Shown here one piece after another: positions 42,488 through 51,499 of a DNA stretch of 64,000 nucleotides (its first letter is position 1; each line of letters begins with the position of its first letter). A program made the position numbers and the translations under genes. The notes beneath the pieces are model-generated. The model was given only the letters and a program-made list of their open reading frames with translations, made no database searches and was not told where the DNA came from. Origin of the DNA: Flavobacteriaceae bacterium GF1 (GTDB lineage: Bacteria; Bacteroidota; Bacteroidia; Flavobacteriales; Flavobacteriaceae); contig WNKP01000004.1 of NCBI GenBank assembly GCA_009797885.1, positions 1-64,000 on the forward strand, given 5' to 3'.

Positions 42488-42660
42488 GTAATGGTTGTGT
42501 ATTAAAGTTAACGGTCAATGGTAAAAATATGGAATAAAATCCTTGAAGGGAGCCTATCAATTTTTAACCAATAACGCTTAACTGCGAAGCGCAGCAAGGC
42601 CTTCGACCTGACTAATATAAAGTTTCGGGCCAAAAATCAAAATGTAGCAGTGGGAAAGTA

Positions 42661-42690
42661 ATCAACAATAATCGGAATGGGATTGTTGAT
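42661..42690. repeat. Inverted repeat ATCAACAAT-N12-ATTGTTGAT
   Basis: A perfect 9-bp stem with a 12-base loop lies just past the EamA gene stop (42701), in the 213-base gap before parE. There is no T tract after it, so it is a weak terminator candidate or a protein site. The rest of the gap (42488-42660) is AT-rich, with a short GC-rich string near 42583-42612 resembling a dispersed repeat (CGAAGCGCAG, CCTTCGACC). Confidence 0.5.
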
Positions 42691-42700
42691 AGCGGCATGC

Positions 42701-43606
42701 TTAGTACTCCCGCTTTCCCGGTAATGAGAGAAAAGTCACCCCAAAAATGACGACCATCATACCGGAAAGCTGTAGGTAGGTAAGTTCCTCCCCTAAAAAA
42801 ACATACGCCAAAAGTATGGTGGAAACCGGACCCAGGCTACCTAAGATGGAAAAATTGGACGCCCCCAATCGCTTAATGGACGTGGATACCAAAAATGAGG
42901 GAAGGAGTGTGGAAAGTATGGCCATCATAATACTGTACCCATAGACGGGCATTGGAAAGTTCCACAACTTCCAGTTTCCTTGCAACGCATAATGGACAAC
43001 GACACAAAAGGTGGAAACCAACATGGCGTAGCACGTAAAACGGAGCACCCCATATTTTGGAATCAGCCATCCGCTGCCCACAAGGTATGCAGCATAGGCT
43101 ACAGCGCTTAGCAGGACCAAAAAGCCTCCCCAAAGGGTCTTACTTCCCGAAATGTCCGCCTCATTCCAAAATATGATCAAAATCCCAAGATAGGTAATTC
43201 CAATGGCCAGGGCCTGGGGTTTGGTAATGGCACGTTTAAAAAACAGAAAGCCCAAAAGGACCACAATGGTTGGGTACACGAACAAAATGATCCGCTCCAA
43301 TCCAGCTTTGATATAATTCAGTCCCAAAAAATCGAAATAACTGGCCAGATAGTACCCCAAAAACCCAAATAAGAGTACCCAAAGAAAATCCCTTTTTTGA
43401 GGTTGGACAATCCCTTTTTCCTTTGTTAAAAAAAGAATGATCAGGTAAAAGGGAAAGGAAAAGAGCATCCTAAAAAGCAATAATTCCAAGGTATCCACTT
43501 CATACCGATAGGCCAACTTGACAAGGATCGCTTTCGTGGAAAATAGCACTACCCCCAAAATACCAAAAAGGATTCCCCAGCCTTTAAAGTCATTTTTGTT
43601 GGCCAT
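42701..43606 (-). CDS. EamA/DMT-family transporter
   Basis: A 301-residue protein with ten hydrophobic helices in two five-helix halves (about 10-145 and 155-298), the classic EamA drug/metabolite layout. The second half has LVSTSIKRLGASNFSILGSL then PVSTILLAYVFLGEEL. Possible roles are export of amino acids or metabolites; the substrate is unknown. Confidence 0.9.
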   Translation of the reverse strand: MANKNDFKGWGILFGILGVVLFSTKAILVKLAYRYEVDTLELLLFRMLFSFPFYLIILFLTKEKGIVQPQKRDFLWVLLFGFLGYYLASYFDFLGLNYIKAGLERIILFVYPTIVVLLGFLFFKRAITKPQALAIGITYLGILIIFWNEADISGSKTLWGGFLVLLSAVAYAAYLVGSGWLIPKYGVLRFTCYAMLVSTFCVVVHYALQGNWKLWNFPMPVYGYSIMMAILSTLLPSFLVSTSIKRLGASNFSILGSLGPVSTILLAYVFLGEELTYLQLSGMMVVIFGVTFLSLPGKREY

Positions 43607-43673
43607 GGATCAAAGCTATCCATCTTTGGGATGGTCGATGGATTTCCTTTTAGCGAATTACTATGTTCAGGTA

Positions 43674-44768
43674 TTACACGTTGAACCTAAAGTGCATCAC
43701 ATCACCGTCTTGCACCACGTATTCTTTTCCTTCCACGCGTATTTTCCCAGCCTCCTTGACTTTGGCCTCACTTCCATAATTCACATAATCCTCATAGGTA
43801 ATTACCTCGGCCCGAATAAATCCCTTTTCAAAATCGGTATGGATAACGCCCGCCGCTTGGGGTGCGGTAGCCCCTTTTTTTATGGTCCAGGCCCTAACTT
43901 CCTTTTCCCCGGCCGTGAAATAGGTTTCCAAACGCAATAATCTGTACGCCCCTCGAATCAGCTTTGCGGAACCCGGTTCCGAGAGCCCTAAATCTTCCAA
44001 AAACAATTGGCGTTCCTCATAATCTTCCAATTCCGCAATATCCGCCTCAGTACCGACGGCCAAAAAAATCACTTCCGCATTTTCATCCTGTACGGCTTCC
44101 TGGACCTGTTTTACATAAGCATTGCCCGTGGTTGCCGCTGCCTCATCCACATTACAGATATACATGACAGGTTTATCCGTGATCAATTGCAATGGTTTTA
44201 CGAATTCCGCATACCCTTCATCCCCAACGGCAATCGCCCTAACGGACTGTCCGGATTCCAGCCCGGTTTTAAGGGTGTTTAGAACTTCGGCTTCCTTCTG
44301 GGCGTCTTTGTTCCCGGTTTTGGCGGCACGCTTTACTTTTTCCAGTTTTTTTTCAACACTCTCCAAATCCTTCAATTGCAATTCCATATCAATGGTTTCC
44401 TTGTCCCGTATGGGGTCTACGGAACCATCTACATGAACCACATTATCGTTATCAAAACAGCGCAGTACATGGAGAATGGCATCGGTTTCCCGGATATTTC
44501 CCAAAAACTGGTTTCCCAGACCTTCCCCTTTGCTGGCCCCTTTCACCAAACCGGCAATATCAACAATTTCCACAGTGGCCGGAATGACCTGTTGTGGGTT
44601 GACCAACGCCTCAAGCTTTTCCAATCGCCTGTCGGGAACATTGACCACACCAATGTTGGGCTCAATGGTACAAAAAGGGAAATTGGCACTTTGTGCCTTT
44701 GCATTGGACAAACAATTGAATAATGTTGATTTCCCTACATTGGGCAATCCTACAATACCAGCTTTCAT
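43674..44768 (-). CDS. ychF: Redox-regulated ATPase YchF (OLA1-type)
   Basis: A 364-residue Obg-like P-loop protein. Walker A GLPNVGKSTLF is at 7-17. The G4 position has the non-canonical NVDE of ATP-preferring YchF proteins instead of NKxD. The C-terminal TGS domain (about 280-364) ends GDVMHFRFNV. It binds ribosomes and acts in stress responses in other bacteria. Confidence 0.97.
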   Translation of the reverse strand: MKAGIVGLPNVGKSTLFNCLSNAKAQSANFPFCTIEPNIGVVNVPDRRLEKLEALVNPQQVIPATVEIVDIAGLVKGASKGEGLGNQFLGNIRETDAILHVLRCFDNDNVVHVDGSVDPIRDKETIDMELQLKDLESVEKKLEKVKRAAKTGNKDAQKEAEVLNTLKTGLESGQSVRAIAVGDEGYAEFVKPLQLITDKPVMYICNVDEAAATTGNAYVKQVQEAVQDENAEVIFLAVGTEADIAELEDYEERQLFLEDLGLSEPGSAKLIRGAYRLLRLETYFTAGEKEVRAWTIKKGATAPQAAGVIHTDFEKGFIRAEVITYEDYVNYGSEAKVKEAGKIRVEGKEYVVQDGDVMHFRFNV

Positions 44769-44943
44769 ACAATCGATTTTAGAGCGTAAGACTTAAGGAG
44801 TCAGAAGGTTCAAACTGTGGTGGTCGGCACAATCAAAGGCCCGCAATTGGGTGTAGTCATAATAACCTATCCGTGAAGTTCTTGCTGCTAACGTCCCATA
44901 TCTTAAAACGGCTGCAAATATAGGGTGAAGTTTTACGGAAAAC

Positions 44944-45072
44944 CTAGAATCCCCGTATCAAATTAAATGCAAAAAGGACAATAATGGTGATGATTCCCAA
45001 AATGGCCAATGCCGACAGGAAACAGCCCAGTTTCATCCAAATTCCGGTATATTCGGCTTCTTTTTTTGACAT
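44944..45072 (-). CDS. 42-residue single-helix membrane protein
   Basis: A short unlisted ORF beginning MSKKEAEYTGIWMKLG, with a hydrophobic helix from about 14 to 37 (ALAILGIITIIVLF) and ending LIRGF. Codon use and start context look normal for the neighbours. It lies upstream of ychF on the same strand and divergent from the ureohydrolase gene. The function is unknown, and a non-coding origin is not excluded. Confidence 0.5.
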   Translation of the reverse strand: MSKKEAEYTGIWMKLGCFLSALAILGIITIIVLFAFNLIRGF

Positions 45073-45138
45073 GCACGGCAAGATACCATTTCAGCTTTCA
45101 CTTAGCAAGGAACTTTAGGATTTTGGTATATTTAGGTC

Positions 45139-45915
45139 ATGTCAAAAATCGTGGTACAAGGAATCCCATACGATGAAAAATCCTCTTTTTTACAAGGGCC
45201 TTCACTTGCCCCACCATTGATCAGGGAAGCGTACCACTCCCCTTCTGCCAATTACTATGCGGAAAATGGAACATTGCTTTCCAGTGAGCGACTTGTTGAT
45301 AAAGGGGACTTTGACATTACCGATTATTTTGAAATCGAAGAGTTGACCCTAAAACATCTGGAAAGTGGATTACCCCTATTGACCTTTGGGGGCGACCACT
45401 CCATTACCTACCCCATTATAAGGGCCTTTCACAAAAAATATGGACAATTTCCCATACTCCATATCGATGCCCATAGCGACCTATATCCAGATTTTGAAGG
45501 AGACCCGTACTCCCATGCCTGCCCTTTTTACCATATCATGAAGGAAAACCTATGTAACCATCTCACACAGATTGGCATTAGGACATTAAATGGGGAGCAA
45601 CGCAAAAACGCCTCTGAATTTGGCGTGACCATTGTTGGGATGAACGACTTGGCCGCTTTTAAAATACCCAAATACAAAACCCCCATTTACCTCTCTATGG
45701 ATATGGACGCTTTGGATCCGGCTTTTGCACCAGGTGTTTCCCACCATGAACCTGGTGGGTTATCGACCCGTCAAGTGCTGGAAATTATTCAAAGTATACC
45801 TGTCCCCATTTTAGGGGCGGATATTGTGGAATACAATCCCAAAAGGGATAATAATGGCGTTACCGCCATGGTATGTGCAAAACTGTTCAAGGAAATTGCA
45901 ACGAAAATGCTATAG
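45139..45915 (+). CDS. Ureohydrolase (agmatinase/arginase family)
   Basis: A 258-residue manganese-dependent amidinohydrolase. The metal-binding motifs are complete: GGDHSITYP near 77-85, HIDAHSDLY near 107-115, and SMDMDALDPAFAPG near 190-203. Agmatinase is more likely than arginase from the AFAPG ending, but formiminoglutamase-like or guanidino substrates remain possible. It converges with the ferredoxin gene 1 base away. Confidence 0.9.
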   Translation: MSKIVVQGIPYDEKSSFLQGPSLAPPLIREAYHSPSANYYAENGTLLSSERLVDKGDFDITDYFEIEELTLKHLESGLPLLTFGGDHSITYPIIRAFHKKYGQFPILHIDAHSDLYPDFEGDPYSHACPFYHIMKENLCNHLTQIGIRTLNGEQRKNASEFGVTIVGMNDLAAFKIPKYKTPIYLSMDMDALDPAFAPGVSHHEPGGLSTRQVLEIIQSIPVPILGADIVEYNPKRDNNGVTAMVCAKLFKEIATKML

Positions 45916-45916
45916 C

Positions 45917-46270
45917 CTACCCGTCCGGGTGCATGAACTTTTGCTTGCCCAAAAGTTCTTCTTCCGTCTCCACCCTGTCCTCATCGGGCACACAGCAATC
46001 CACGGGGCATACCGCAGCACATTGGGGCTCTTCATGAAAGCCCATGCATTCGGTACATTTATCGGGAGCTATATAATAAACCTCATCGCTTATGGGTTCC
46101 TGGACCTCATCCGCATTTACTGCCTTGCCATCCGGTAATACGACATCCCCTGTCAAGGAAGTCCCATCACTGTAGCGCCATTCATCGGCACCTTCATAAA
46201 TTGCGGTATTTGGGCATTCTGGCTCGCAGGCCCCACAATTAATACATTCGTCTGTTATAATGATTGCCAT
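45917..46270 (-). CDS. Ferredoxin with two 4Fe-4S motifs
   Basis: A 117-residue protein. The first cluster motif is [15 protein letters not shown] at 10-24. The second is split by an insertion: [20 protein letters not shown] near 73-92. Between them is a longer loop of about 45 residues, as in Chromatium-type/Alvin ferredoxins. It is divergent from the acyl-CoA reductase gene, and in Bacteroidota the two are commonly neighbours. Confidence 0.93.
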   Translation of the reverse strand: MAIIITDECINCGACEPECPNTAIYEGADEWRYSDGTSLTGDVVLPDGKAVNADEVQEPISDEVYYIAPDKCTECMGFHEEPQCAAVCPVDCCVPDEDRVETEEELLGKQKFMHPDG

Positions 46271-46329
46271 ACTGATTCCTTTTTCAATGCGTAATTTTAC
46301 ACAAAATTAAGTGCTAAAAACATAGTCTA

Positions 46330-46337
46330 CAAATATA
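46330..46337 (-). promoter_or_regulatory. TAnnTTTG promoter element of the ferredoxin gene
   Basis: TATATTTG on the minus strand (46337 to 46330) fits the Bacteroidota -7 consensus exactly. It places the start about 50 bases before the ferredoxin ATG. The element lies just before the divergent acyl-CoA reductase start at 46341. I see no good -33 TTTG at the expected distance. Confidence 0.45.
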
Positions 46338-46340
46338 ACC

Positions 46341-47408
46341 ATGGCTTACCCCAAACATTTACAGGCTTTTGTTAAACTGGGCGATTTATTTGCTAAATTT
46401 TGCGAAAGTAATACTACCAATTTGGACATATGGGCCCAAAAACTGGAAAATTGCATGTCCGAAGCAACAATCCAAAATGCCTGGTTCACCAAAGAAAACC
46501 TCCTATATGCCCTAAAAAATTGGGGCACACTTCTAAACGAAAGGGAGATATTGGATTGGCAATCCCAATATCCACAGACCGGGGGGCATATAAAAACCAT
46601 CGCTGTTATAATGGCCGGGAACATCCCTTTGGTTGGATTTCACGATTTTTTATGTGTTGTACTGTCCGGAAATCGTGTTTTGGCCAAATTATCTTCCAAT
46701 GACACCGTTTTGTTGCCCTTTATTGGAGAATTCCTGATGGCAAATGATGCTGGTTTAAAGGACAAAATTGAATTCACGGAGGGGAAAATGATCGGTTTCG
46801 ATGCCGTAATTGCCACAGGCAGCAACAATACTGGCCGTTACTTTGAGTATTACTTTGGCCAATATCCCCATATTATCCGCAGGAACCGAAACTCCGTTGC
46901 CGTTCTGACCCATGATACCACTGAGACGCAACTCGAAGGACTTGGGAATGACGTTTTTAGGTACTTTGGATTGGGATGCCGCAGTGTTTCCAAACTCTTT
47001 GTTCCCAAGGGATATCCCCTTGATGCACTTTTTAATGCCCTATTCCCATGGAAAACGGTACTGGAGCACCATAAGTACGTCAATAATTACGACTACAATA
47101 AAGCGGTGTATTTAATGTCCGATAGTAAAATCCTGGACAATGGGTTCCTCATCCTAAAAGAGGATAGCAACTACGGATCTCCCATCGCCACTTTATTTTT
47201 TGAATATTACGATGATAAGGAGGACTTGGCGAAAAGACTTGACGCCGAGGCCGAAGCCATACAATGTGTTGTTTCCGAAGGTTTTACGGATTCCGAAATT
47301 CCTTTTGGACAAACCCAATCCCCAAAATTGTCCGATTATGCAGATGGTATTGACACCATGAAATTCCTATGTCAACTTGAAGATGGGCCAAGGGAATTGA
47401 ATCCATAA
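46341..47408 (+). CDS. Acyl-CoA reductase (LuxC-like)
   Basis: A 355-residue aldehyde dehydrogenase-fold protein of the LuxC/acyl-CoA reductase family. Visible are IMAGNIPLVGFHDFL near 91-105, IATGSNNTGRYFE near 156-168 and the catalytic-Cys region DVFRYFGLGCRSVSKLFVPKG near 201-221. No luxAB genes are nearby, so bioluminescence is not implied; the family is common in Bacteroidota. It is followed by serC, 56 bases downstream. Confidence 0.85.
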   Translation: MAYPKHLQAFVKLGDLFAKFCESNTTNLDIWAQKLENCMSEATIQNAWFTKENLLYALKNWGTLLNEREILDWQSQYPQTGGHIKTIAVIMAGNIPLVGFHDFLCVVLSGNRVLAKLSSNDTVLLPFIGEFLMANDAGLKDKIEFTEGKMIGFDAVIATGSNNTGRYFEYYFGQYPHIIRRNRNSVAVLTHDTTETQLEGLGNDVFRYFGLGCRSVSKLFVPKGYPLDALFNALFPWKTVLEHHKYVNNYDYNKAVYLMSDSKILDNGFLILKEDSNYGSPIATLFFEYYDDKEDLAKRLDAEAEAIQCVVSEGFTDSEIPFGQTQSPKLSDYADGIDTMKFLCQLEDGPRELNP

Positions 47409-47464
47409 AATTTTCGGACCTTTGCCGAGCAATTTCAAAAGACCTTTTTTCAAAGAAGATTTAC

Positions 47465-48529
47465 ATGAAAAAACACAATTTTAGTGCAGGCCCGTGCATT
47501 CTGCCAAAAGAAGTAATGCAAAAAGCCTCAGAGGCCGTTGTAGAACTGGATGGAAGTGGGCTATCCTTAATAGAAATTTCCCATAGAAGCAAAGCCTTTG
47601 TCGATATTATGGAGACGGCCCGTTCCCTGGCCCTGGAGCTTTTAGGACTGGAGGGCAAAGGATACCAGGCCTTATTTCTGCAAGGTGGTGCCAGTAGTCA
47701 ATTTCTGAATGTGGCCTACAATTTACTGGAAAAACGGGCCGGCTATGTCAATACGGGAACCTGGAGCTTAAAAGCCATAAAGGAGGCCAGGCTCTTTGGT
47801 GAAGTCATGGAAGTGGCCTCTTCACAAGAGGATAATTTCAACCATATTCCAAAGGGGTATACCATCCCTGGGGACATGGATTACCTCCACCTAACCTCGA
47901 ACAACACCATTTTTGGCACACAGATCAAGGAATTTCCAAAAACCGACGTTCCCCTGGTCTGTGATATGAGCTCGGATATTTTTTCACGTCAACTGGATTT
48001 TTCCAATTTCGACCTGATCTATGCCGGAGCACAAAAAAATATGGGTCCTGCGGGCACTACTCTAGTCGTCGTCAAAGAAGATGCCCTGGGCAAAGTATCC
48101 AGAAAAATACCATCCATGCTGGATTACAAAGTCCATATCAACAAGGATAGTATGTTCAATACCCCACCCGTTTTTGCGGTTTACGTCTCCATGTTGACCC
48201 TACAATGGTTAAAGGATTTGGGGGGTATTGCTGCGATTGAGGAAATCAATGATAAAAAAGCGAACCTTATCTATTCGGAAATCGACCTGAACCCAGTATT
48301 CTCCGGTTTTGCCGCCAAGGATGACCGTTCCGCAATGAACGCAACCTTTAACATTACCGACGATACCTTAAAGGAAACATTTGACGAGATGTGTAAAGAA
48401 GCCGGTATCAATGGTATCAACGGACATCGGTCAGTAGGTGGTTATAGGGCTTCCATGTACAATGCCCTTAGCTTGGAAAGTGTGGGCGCTTTGGTGGATA
48501 TTATGAGCGAATTGGAACGTAAAGGATAG
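47465..48529 (+). CDS. serC: Phosphoserine aminotransferase
   Basis: A PLP enzyme converting 3-phosphohydroxypyruvate to phosphoserine (also used in PLP synthesis). The 354-residue protein begins KKHNFSAGPCILP and carries SSDIFSRQLDFSNFDLIYAG, then AQKNMGPAG with the PLP lysine. RSVGGYRASMYNA lies near the end. It is paired with serA downstream; a heptamer array fills the 34-base gap. Confidence 0.97.
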   Translation: MKKHNFSAGPCILPKEVMQKASEAVVELDGSGLSLIEISHRSKAFVDIMETARSLALELLGLEGKGYQALFLQGGASSQFLNVAYNLLEKRAGYVNTGTWSLKAIKEARLFGEVMEVASSQEDNFNHIPKGYTIPGDMDYLHLTSNNTIFGTQIKEFPKTDVPLVCDMSSDIFSRQLDFSNFDLIYAGAQKNMGPAGTTLVVVKEDALGKVSRKIPSMLDYKVHINKDSMFNTPPVFAVYVSMLTLQWLKDLGGIAAIEEINDKKANLIYSEIDLNPVFSGFAAKDDRSAMNATFNITDDTLKETFDEMCKEAGINGINGHRSVGGYRASMYNALSLESVGALVDIMSELERKG

Positions 48530-48534
48530 TTCTC

Positions 48535-48563
48535 AATTTGAAATTATAAATTTTAAGTTTTAA
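48535..48563. repeat. Heptamer array without S23 gene, serC-serA gap
   Basis: About four degenerate 7-bp units, such as AATTATA, AATTTTA and AGTTTTA, fill the gap between the serC stop and serA. They are less regular than the his operon arrays but keep the 7-base spacing and the NNNAAAT form. The upstream ATG of the longer serA frame (48564) lies at the array end. Confidence 0.55.
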
Positions 48564-48605
48564 ATGTCCAATATAGTTGAGGATAAGAGTTCTAAAGTTT
48601 TAAAA

Positions 48606-49556
48606 ATGAGAATACTTGCAAATGATGGCCTTTCCCAAATGGGGAAAAGCAAATTAGAGGAAGCCGGTTTCGACGTTAGCGAAACCAAAGTGGCGCAGGA
48701 ACAACTTGCAAACTACATCAATCAAAACCAAATAGATGTCCTCTTGGTAAGAAGTGCCACCCAGGTAGATAAAAAGATCATTGAAAACTGTGAAAGTCTA
48801 AAGTTGATCGGCCGAGGTGGTGTTGGGCTGGACAATATTGATGTGGACTATGCCAAATCAAAGGGAATACAGGTCATCAATACACCCGCAGCTTCTTCAG
48901 AATCCGTTGCGGAGTTGGTTATTGGCCATCTCCTCAATGGGGTTCGATTTTTGGCAGATGCAAACCGAAATATGCCGTTGGATGGGGATACCAAGTTTAA
49001 GCATCTTAAAAATCTATATCAAAAAGGAATAGAGTTAAAAGGGAAGACCCTGGGTATCATAGGGTTTGGACGAATTGGCCAAGCGGTTGCGGAAAGGGCC
49101 ATTGGCATGGGAATGACCGTGGTTTTCCATGACCACCATCCCGAGGAAAGGGAATTCATAATGGATTTTTTTGATGGACAAAAAATGACCTTTAAACTTT
49201 CGGGGATTCCTATGGATGAGTTACTGCAACGTTCCGATTTTATTTCCATACATGTGCCACAGACCAATGGATACGTCATTGGAAAGGAGGAATTGCAAAA
49301 GCTGAAGTCGGGAACGGGCATTGTCAATGCGGCCAGGGGCGGCGTCTTGGATGAAGTGGCCCTTGTGGAGGCCCTGGATTCTGGAAAAGTTGCGTTTGCC
49401 GGACTGGATGTTTTTGAATCGGAACCCAAGCCCGAAATACGGATTTTAATGCATCCCAAAATATCCCTAAGTCCCCATATTGGGGGGTCTACGGTAGAAG
49501 CACAGGATCGCATTGGCCTTGAGCTGGCGGAACAGATCATTTCAATTTTGCAATAA
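48606..49556 (+). CDS. serA: D-3-phosphoglycerate dehydrogenase
   Basis: SerA catalyses the first step of serine synthesis, NAD-dependent oxidation of 3-phosphoglycerate. From the ATG at 48606 (MRILANDGLSQMG) the protein has 316 residues. A frame from 48564 adds 14 residues that start beside a heptamer array and are atypical. NAD-binding GIIGFGRIGQAVAE and the catalytic set (Arg in NAARGGVLDE, Glu/His in SPHIGGST) are present. No C-terminal ACT domain, so it is a short form. Confidence 0.92.
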   Translation: MRILANDGLSQMGKSKLEEAGFDVSETKVAQEQLANYINQNQIDVLLVRSATQVDKKIIENCESLKLIGRGGVGLDNIDVDYAKSKGIQVINTPAASSESVAELVIGHLLNGVRFLADANRNMPLDGDTKFKHLKNLYQKGIELKGKTLGIIGFGRIGQAVAERAIGMGMTVVFHDHHPEEREFIMDFFDGQKMTFKLSGIPMDELLQRSDFISIHVPQTNGYVIGKEELQKLKSGTGIVNAARGGVLDEVALVEALDSGKVAFAGLDVFESEPKPEIRILMHPKISLSPHIGGSTVEAQDRIGLELAEQIISILQ

Positions 49557-49624
49557 GTACTTTTTTTCAAGGGTATTTACCTCCCAGTTTTGTACATTGA
49601 GCTTTCATTCTAAACACTAAAAAC

Positions 49625-50266
49625 ATGTCAGGATTATTGGATTTATTGGATAGCCCAATGGGCAAACAACTCATTAGTGGCGTAGCCGGACAAACGGGAC
49701 AATCGGAAGACAAAACCGCAGGGGTATTGAGTATGGCACTACCCCTATTAATGGGCGCTATGAAAAGAAATACTTCCACCCCTGGAGGGGCCCAGGGTCT
49801 TATGAACGCACTTTCTTCAAAGCATGATGGTAGTATTTTGGACAATTTAGGCGGTTTGTTCAGTGGTGGTGTTGACCAAAATGTTATGGATGATGGTGCC
49901 GGAATCTTGGGCCACATTTTAGGAAGCAAACAACCACAAGTTGAAAACGCTTTGAGTACCAAGTCTGGATTGGATGCAGGCTCCATATCGCAAATCCTAA
50001 GAGTGGCCGCTCCCATCCTTCTAGGGTTTTTAGGAAAACAAACAAGACAACAGAATGTCAGCAGTCCGGACGGACTGAACGGACTTTTAGGCGGCCTAAT
50101 GGGTGGTGGCAATGCAGCCAATCAACAACAATCCCTTATAGAGACCTTCTTGGATTCCGATGGTGATGGGAGCGTCCTGGATGATCTGGCCGGCATGGTG
50201 CTAAACAGTGGTGGACAGAAAAAAGGAGGACTTGGCGGATTGCTCGGTGGTCTTTTTGGGAAGTAA
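49625..50266 (+). CDS. DUF937 protein
   Basis: A 213-residue, Gly/Ser/Leu-rich protein of the DUF937 family. Two similar halves are visible, each with a GVLSMALPLLMGAM/RVAAPILLGFLGKQ helix and a Gly-rich turn. Acidic DSDGDGSVLDDLAG near 172-185 resembles a calcium-binding loop (DxDxDGxxxD). The function is unknown, and the start is unambiguous. Confidence 0.88.
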   Translation: MSGLLDLLDSPMGKQLISGVAGQTGQSEDKTAGVLSMALPLLMGAMKRNTSTPGGAQGLMNALSSKHDGSILDNLGGLFSGGVDQNVMDDGAGILGHILGSKQPQVENALSTKSGLDAGSISQILRVAAPILLGFLGKQTRQQNVSSPDGLNGLLGGLMGGGNAANQQQSLIETFLDSDGDGSVLDDLAGMVLNSGGQKKGGLGGLLGGLFGK

Positions 50267-50291
50267 ATCGCCCTGGAACTGGAATTAACAG

Positions 50292-50321
50292 GCCATTTGG
50301 AATTTTCCAAATGGCTTTTTT
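50292..50321 (+). terminator. Intrinsic terminator after the DUF937 gene
   Basis: A 9-bp stem, GCCATTTGG/CCAAATGGC, with a 6-base loop is followed by six T. It lies 25 bases after the DUF937 stop. The following 250 bases up to 50579 hold no supported gene. Confidence 0.88.
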
Positions 50322-50578
50322 GTGTTTTGAAGTTATCCCTATAAATACCCTTTCGTTTCCCTTCTTGGGTTCCCCATTGTTTTGGAATAAAAACCAAAGG
50401 TTTCCAGAACCCAAAATGGATGCCTCGTTACACGGACCCCCTATGGACTATAGCCTTAAAACGAACTTTGGCTACCATGTCTACTGCAATTTTGTCCAGT
50501 TTCAGTAACCTACCAATTAAAAATTTGGTCCGTTTTTACCTAGAATTTAATCCTTATTTTTACCATCATTTTTTATGG

Positions 50579-51094
50579 ATGGAAAAAATTAGAATTCGGT
50601 GGCAGATCACTAGAGATTGGCAGCTTTTATTTCCCTTCCTTGGAGCCTTTTTGGTCTTGCTCACGGCATACCTCTTTTCCAGACGTTTTTTGCATTTGTT
50701 TGGTTTGAACAACACCTTTTGGGAATGGCCGATGACCCTATTTCTTGTTGCCCTCTTTTATTGGATCATGGTAAGGTTTTTTCTTTGGTGCTTCAAAAAG
50801 CTTGAAAACCGTTGGGTAGTTGATCAACGTTGGGAGATGATCGCCATTTTTATTGTCTTCGCCATAACCGGTAGTGTTTCCGCAAAATTTGCGGAACCTT
50901 TGACCCATTTCATTGGAATAGATAGGGAAACCCACAGCGGATGGATCTATTGGCCCGTTCGAATTCTCATCATCTTACCGATATACCAAGTACTATTGGT
51001 CTTTTTTGGGTGGCTTTTTGGACAGTTTCGCTTTTTCTGGGATTTTGAAAAAAAGATGCTAAAACGCATGGGTTTGGGATTCTTTTTTCGTTAA
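50579..51094 (+). CDS. DUF6787-like four-helix membrane protein
   Basis: A 171-residue protein with about four hydrophobic helices (about 14-33, 47-66, 81-99 and 128-150), an aromatic-rich C-terminal WDFEKKMLKRMG end, and no signal peptide. The start at MEKIRIRWQITRDW fits flavobacterial proteins labelled DUF6787 (recall). The longer frame from 50420 adds 53 non-conserved residues. Function unknown. Confidence 0.75.
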   Translation: MEKIRIRWQITRDWQLLFPFLGAFLVLLTAYLFSRRFLHLFGLNNTFWEWPMTLFLVALFYWIMVRFFLWCFKKLENRWVVDQRWEMIAIFIVFAITGSVSAKFAEPLTHFIGIDRETHSGWIYWPVRILIILPIYQVLLVFFGWLFGQFRFFWDFEKKMLKRMGLGFFFR

Positions 51095-51150
51095 ACATTA
51101 TGAATTCCTTAACATAAGTGGTGCATTCAAAAAAGTTAGATTTGCAGCTT

Positions 51151-51456
51151 ATGAGGGCATCTAAGCTCATTTATTCGCTAGTTTTTCTCTCCTTATTAAT
51201 TTTTAAGGTATCTAATTTTCATGCCTACTCACATCACGAGGACCATTTAGATATAGAAAGCTGTGAGCTATGTGAAGATGCCATTACAAATCAGACAGGT
51301 GAATTCTTAACTTCACCACAATTAGCAATACCCTTCAGCAAAACAACACTAACAGTCGAACTTCCACCCAAGAACTTCGAAGCCTCTATTTTTTCCGTAC
51401 CATTATTCAAGTTTCCATTTTCCAGACCCCCTCCTACCGTTCATACCATTGCCTAG
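51151..51456 (+). CDS. Small CELC-motif membrane/exported protein (copy 1)
   Basis: A 101-residue protein with an N-terminal hydrophobic helix (about 5-22), a His/Asp/Glu-rich patch (HAYSHHEDHLDIESCELCEDA), and a C-terminal FSRPPPTVHT end. The CELC pair near 38-41, with nearby histidines, suggests metal or redox sensing. It precedes the TonB-dependent receptor by 43 bases and is likely cotranscribed with it. A TAGATTTG element at 51137-51144 would put the start near the ATG, which suggests a leaderless or very short 5' leader. Confidence 0.6.
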   Translation: MRASKLIYSLVFLSLLIFKVSNFHAYSHHEDHLDIESCELCEDAITNQTGEFLTSPQLAIPFSKTTLTVELPPKNFEASIFSVPLFKFPFSRPPPTVHTIA

Positions 51457-51499
51457 ATAGAACCATACCTTGCCCATAAGGGGATTGCAAATTAGTTTC

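Noticed and set aside
44769-44943. Possible tRNA or small RNA in the ychF upstream gap
   Set aside because: No cloverleaf, terminator or conserved structure could be recognised by eye.
46341-47408. LuxC homologue as evidence for bioluminescence
   Set aside because: No luxA, luxB, luxD or luxE. The family is widespread in Bacteroidota without luminescence.
51137-51144. TAGATTTG as a standard promoter for the CELC copy 1 gene
   Set aside because: It fits the -7 consensus, but no -33 box is visible and the transcription start would fall at the ATG, so it is mentioned only as a possibility.
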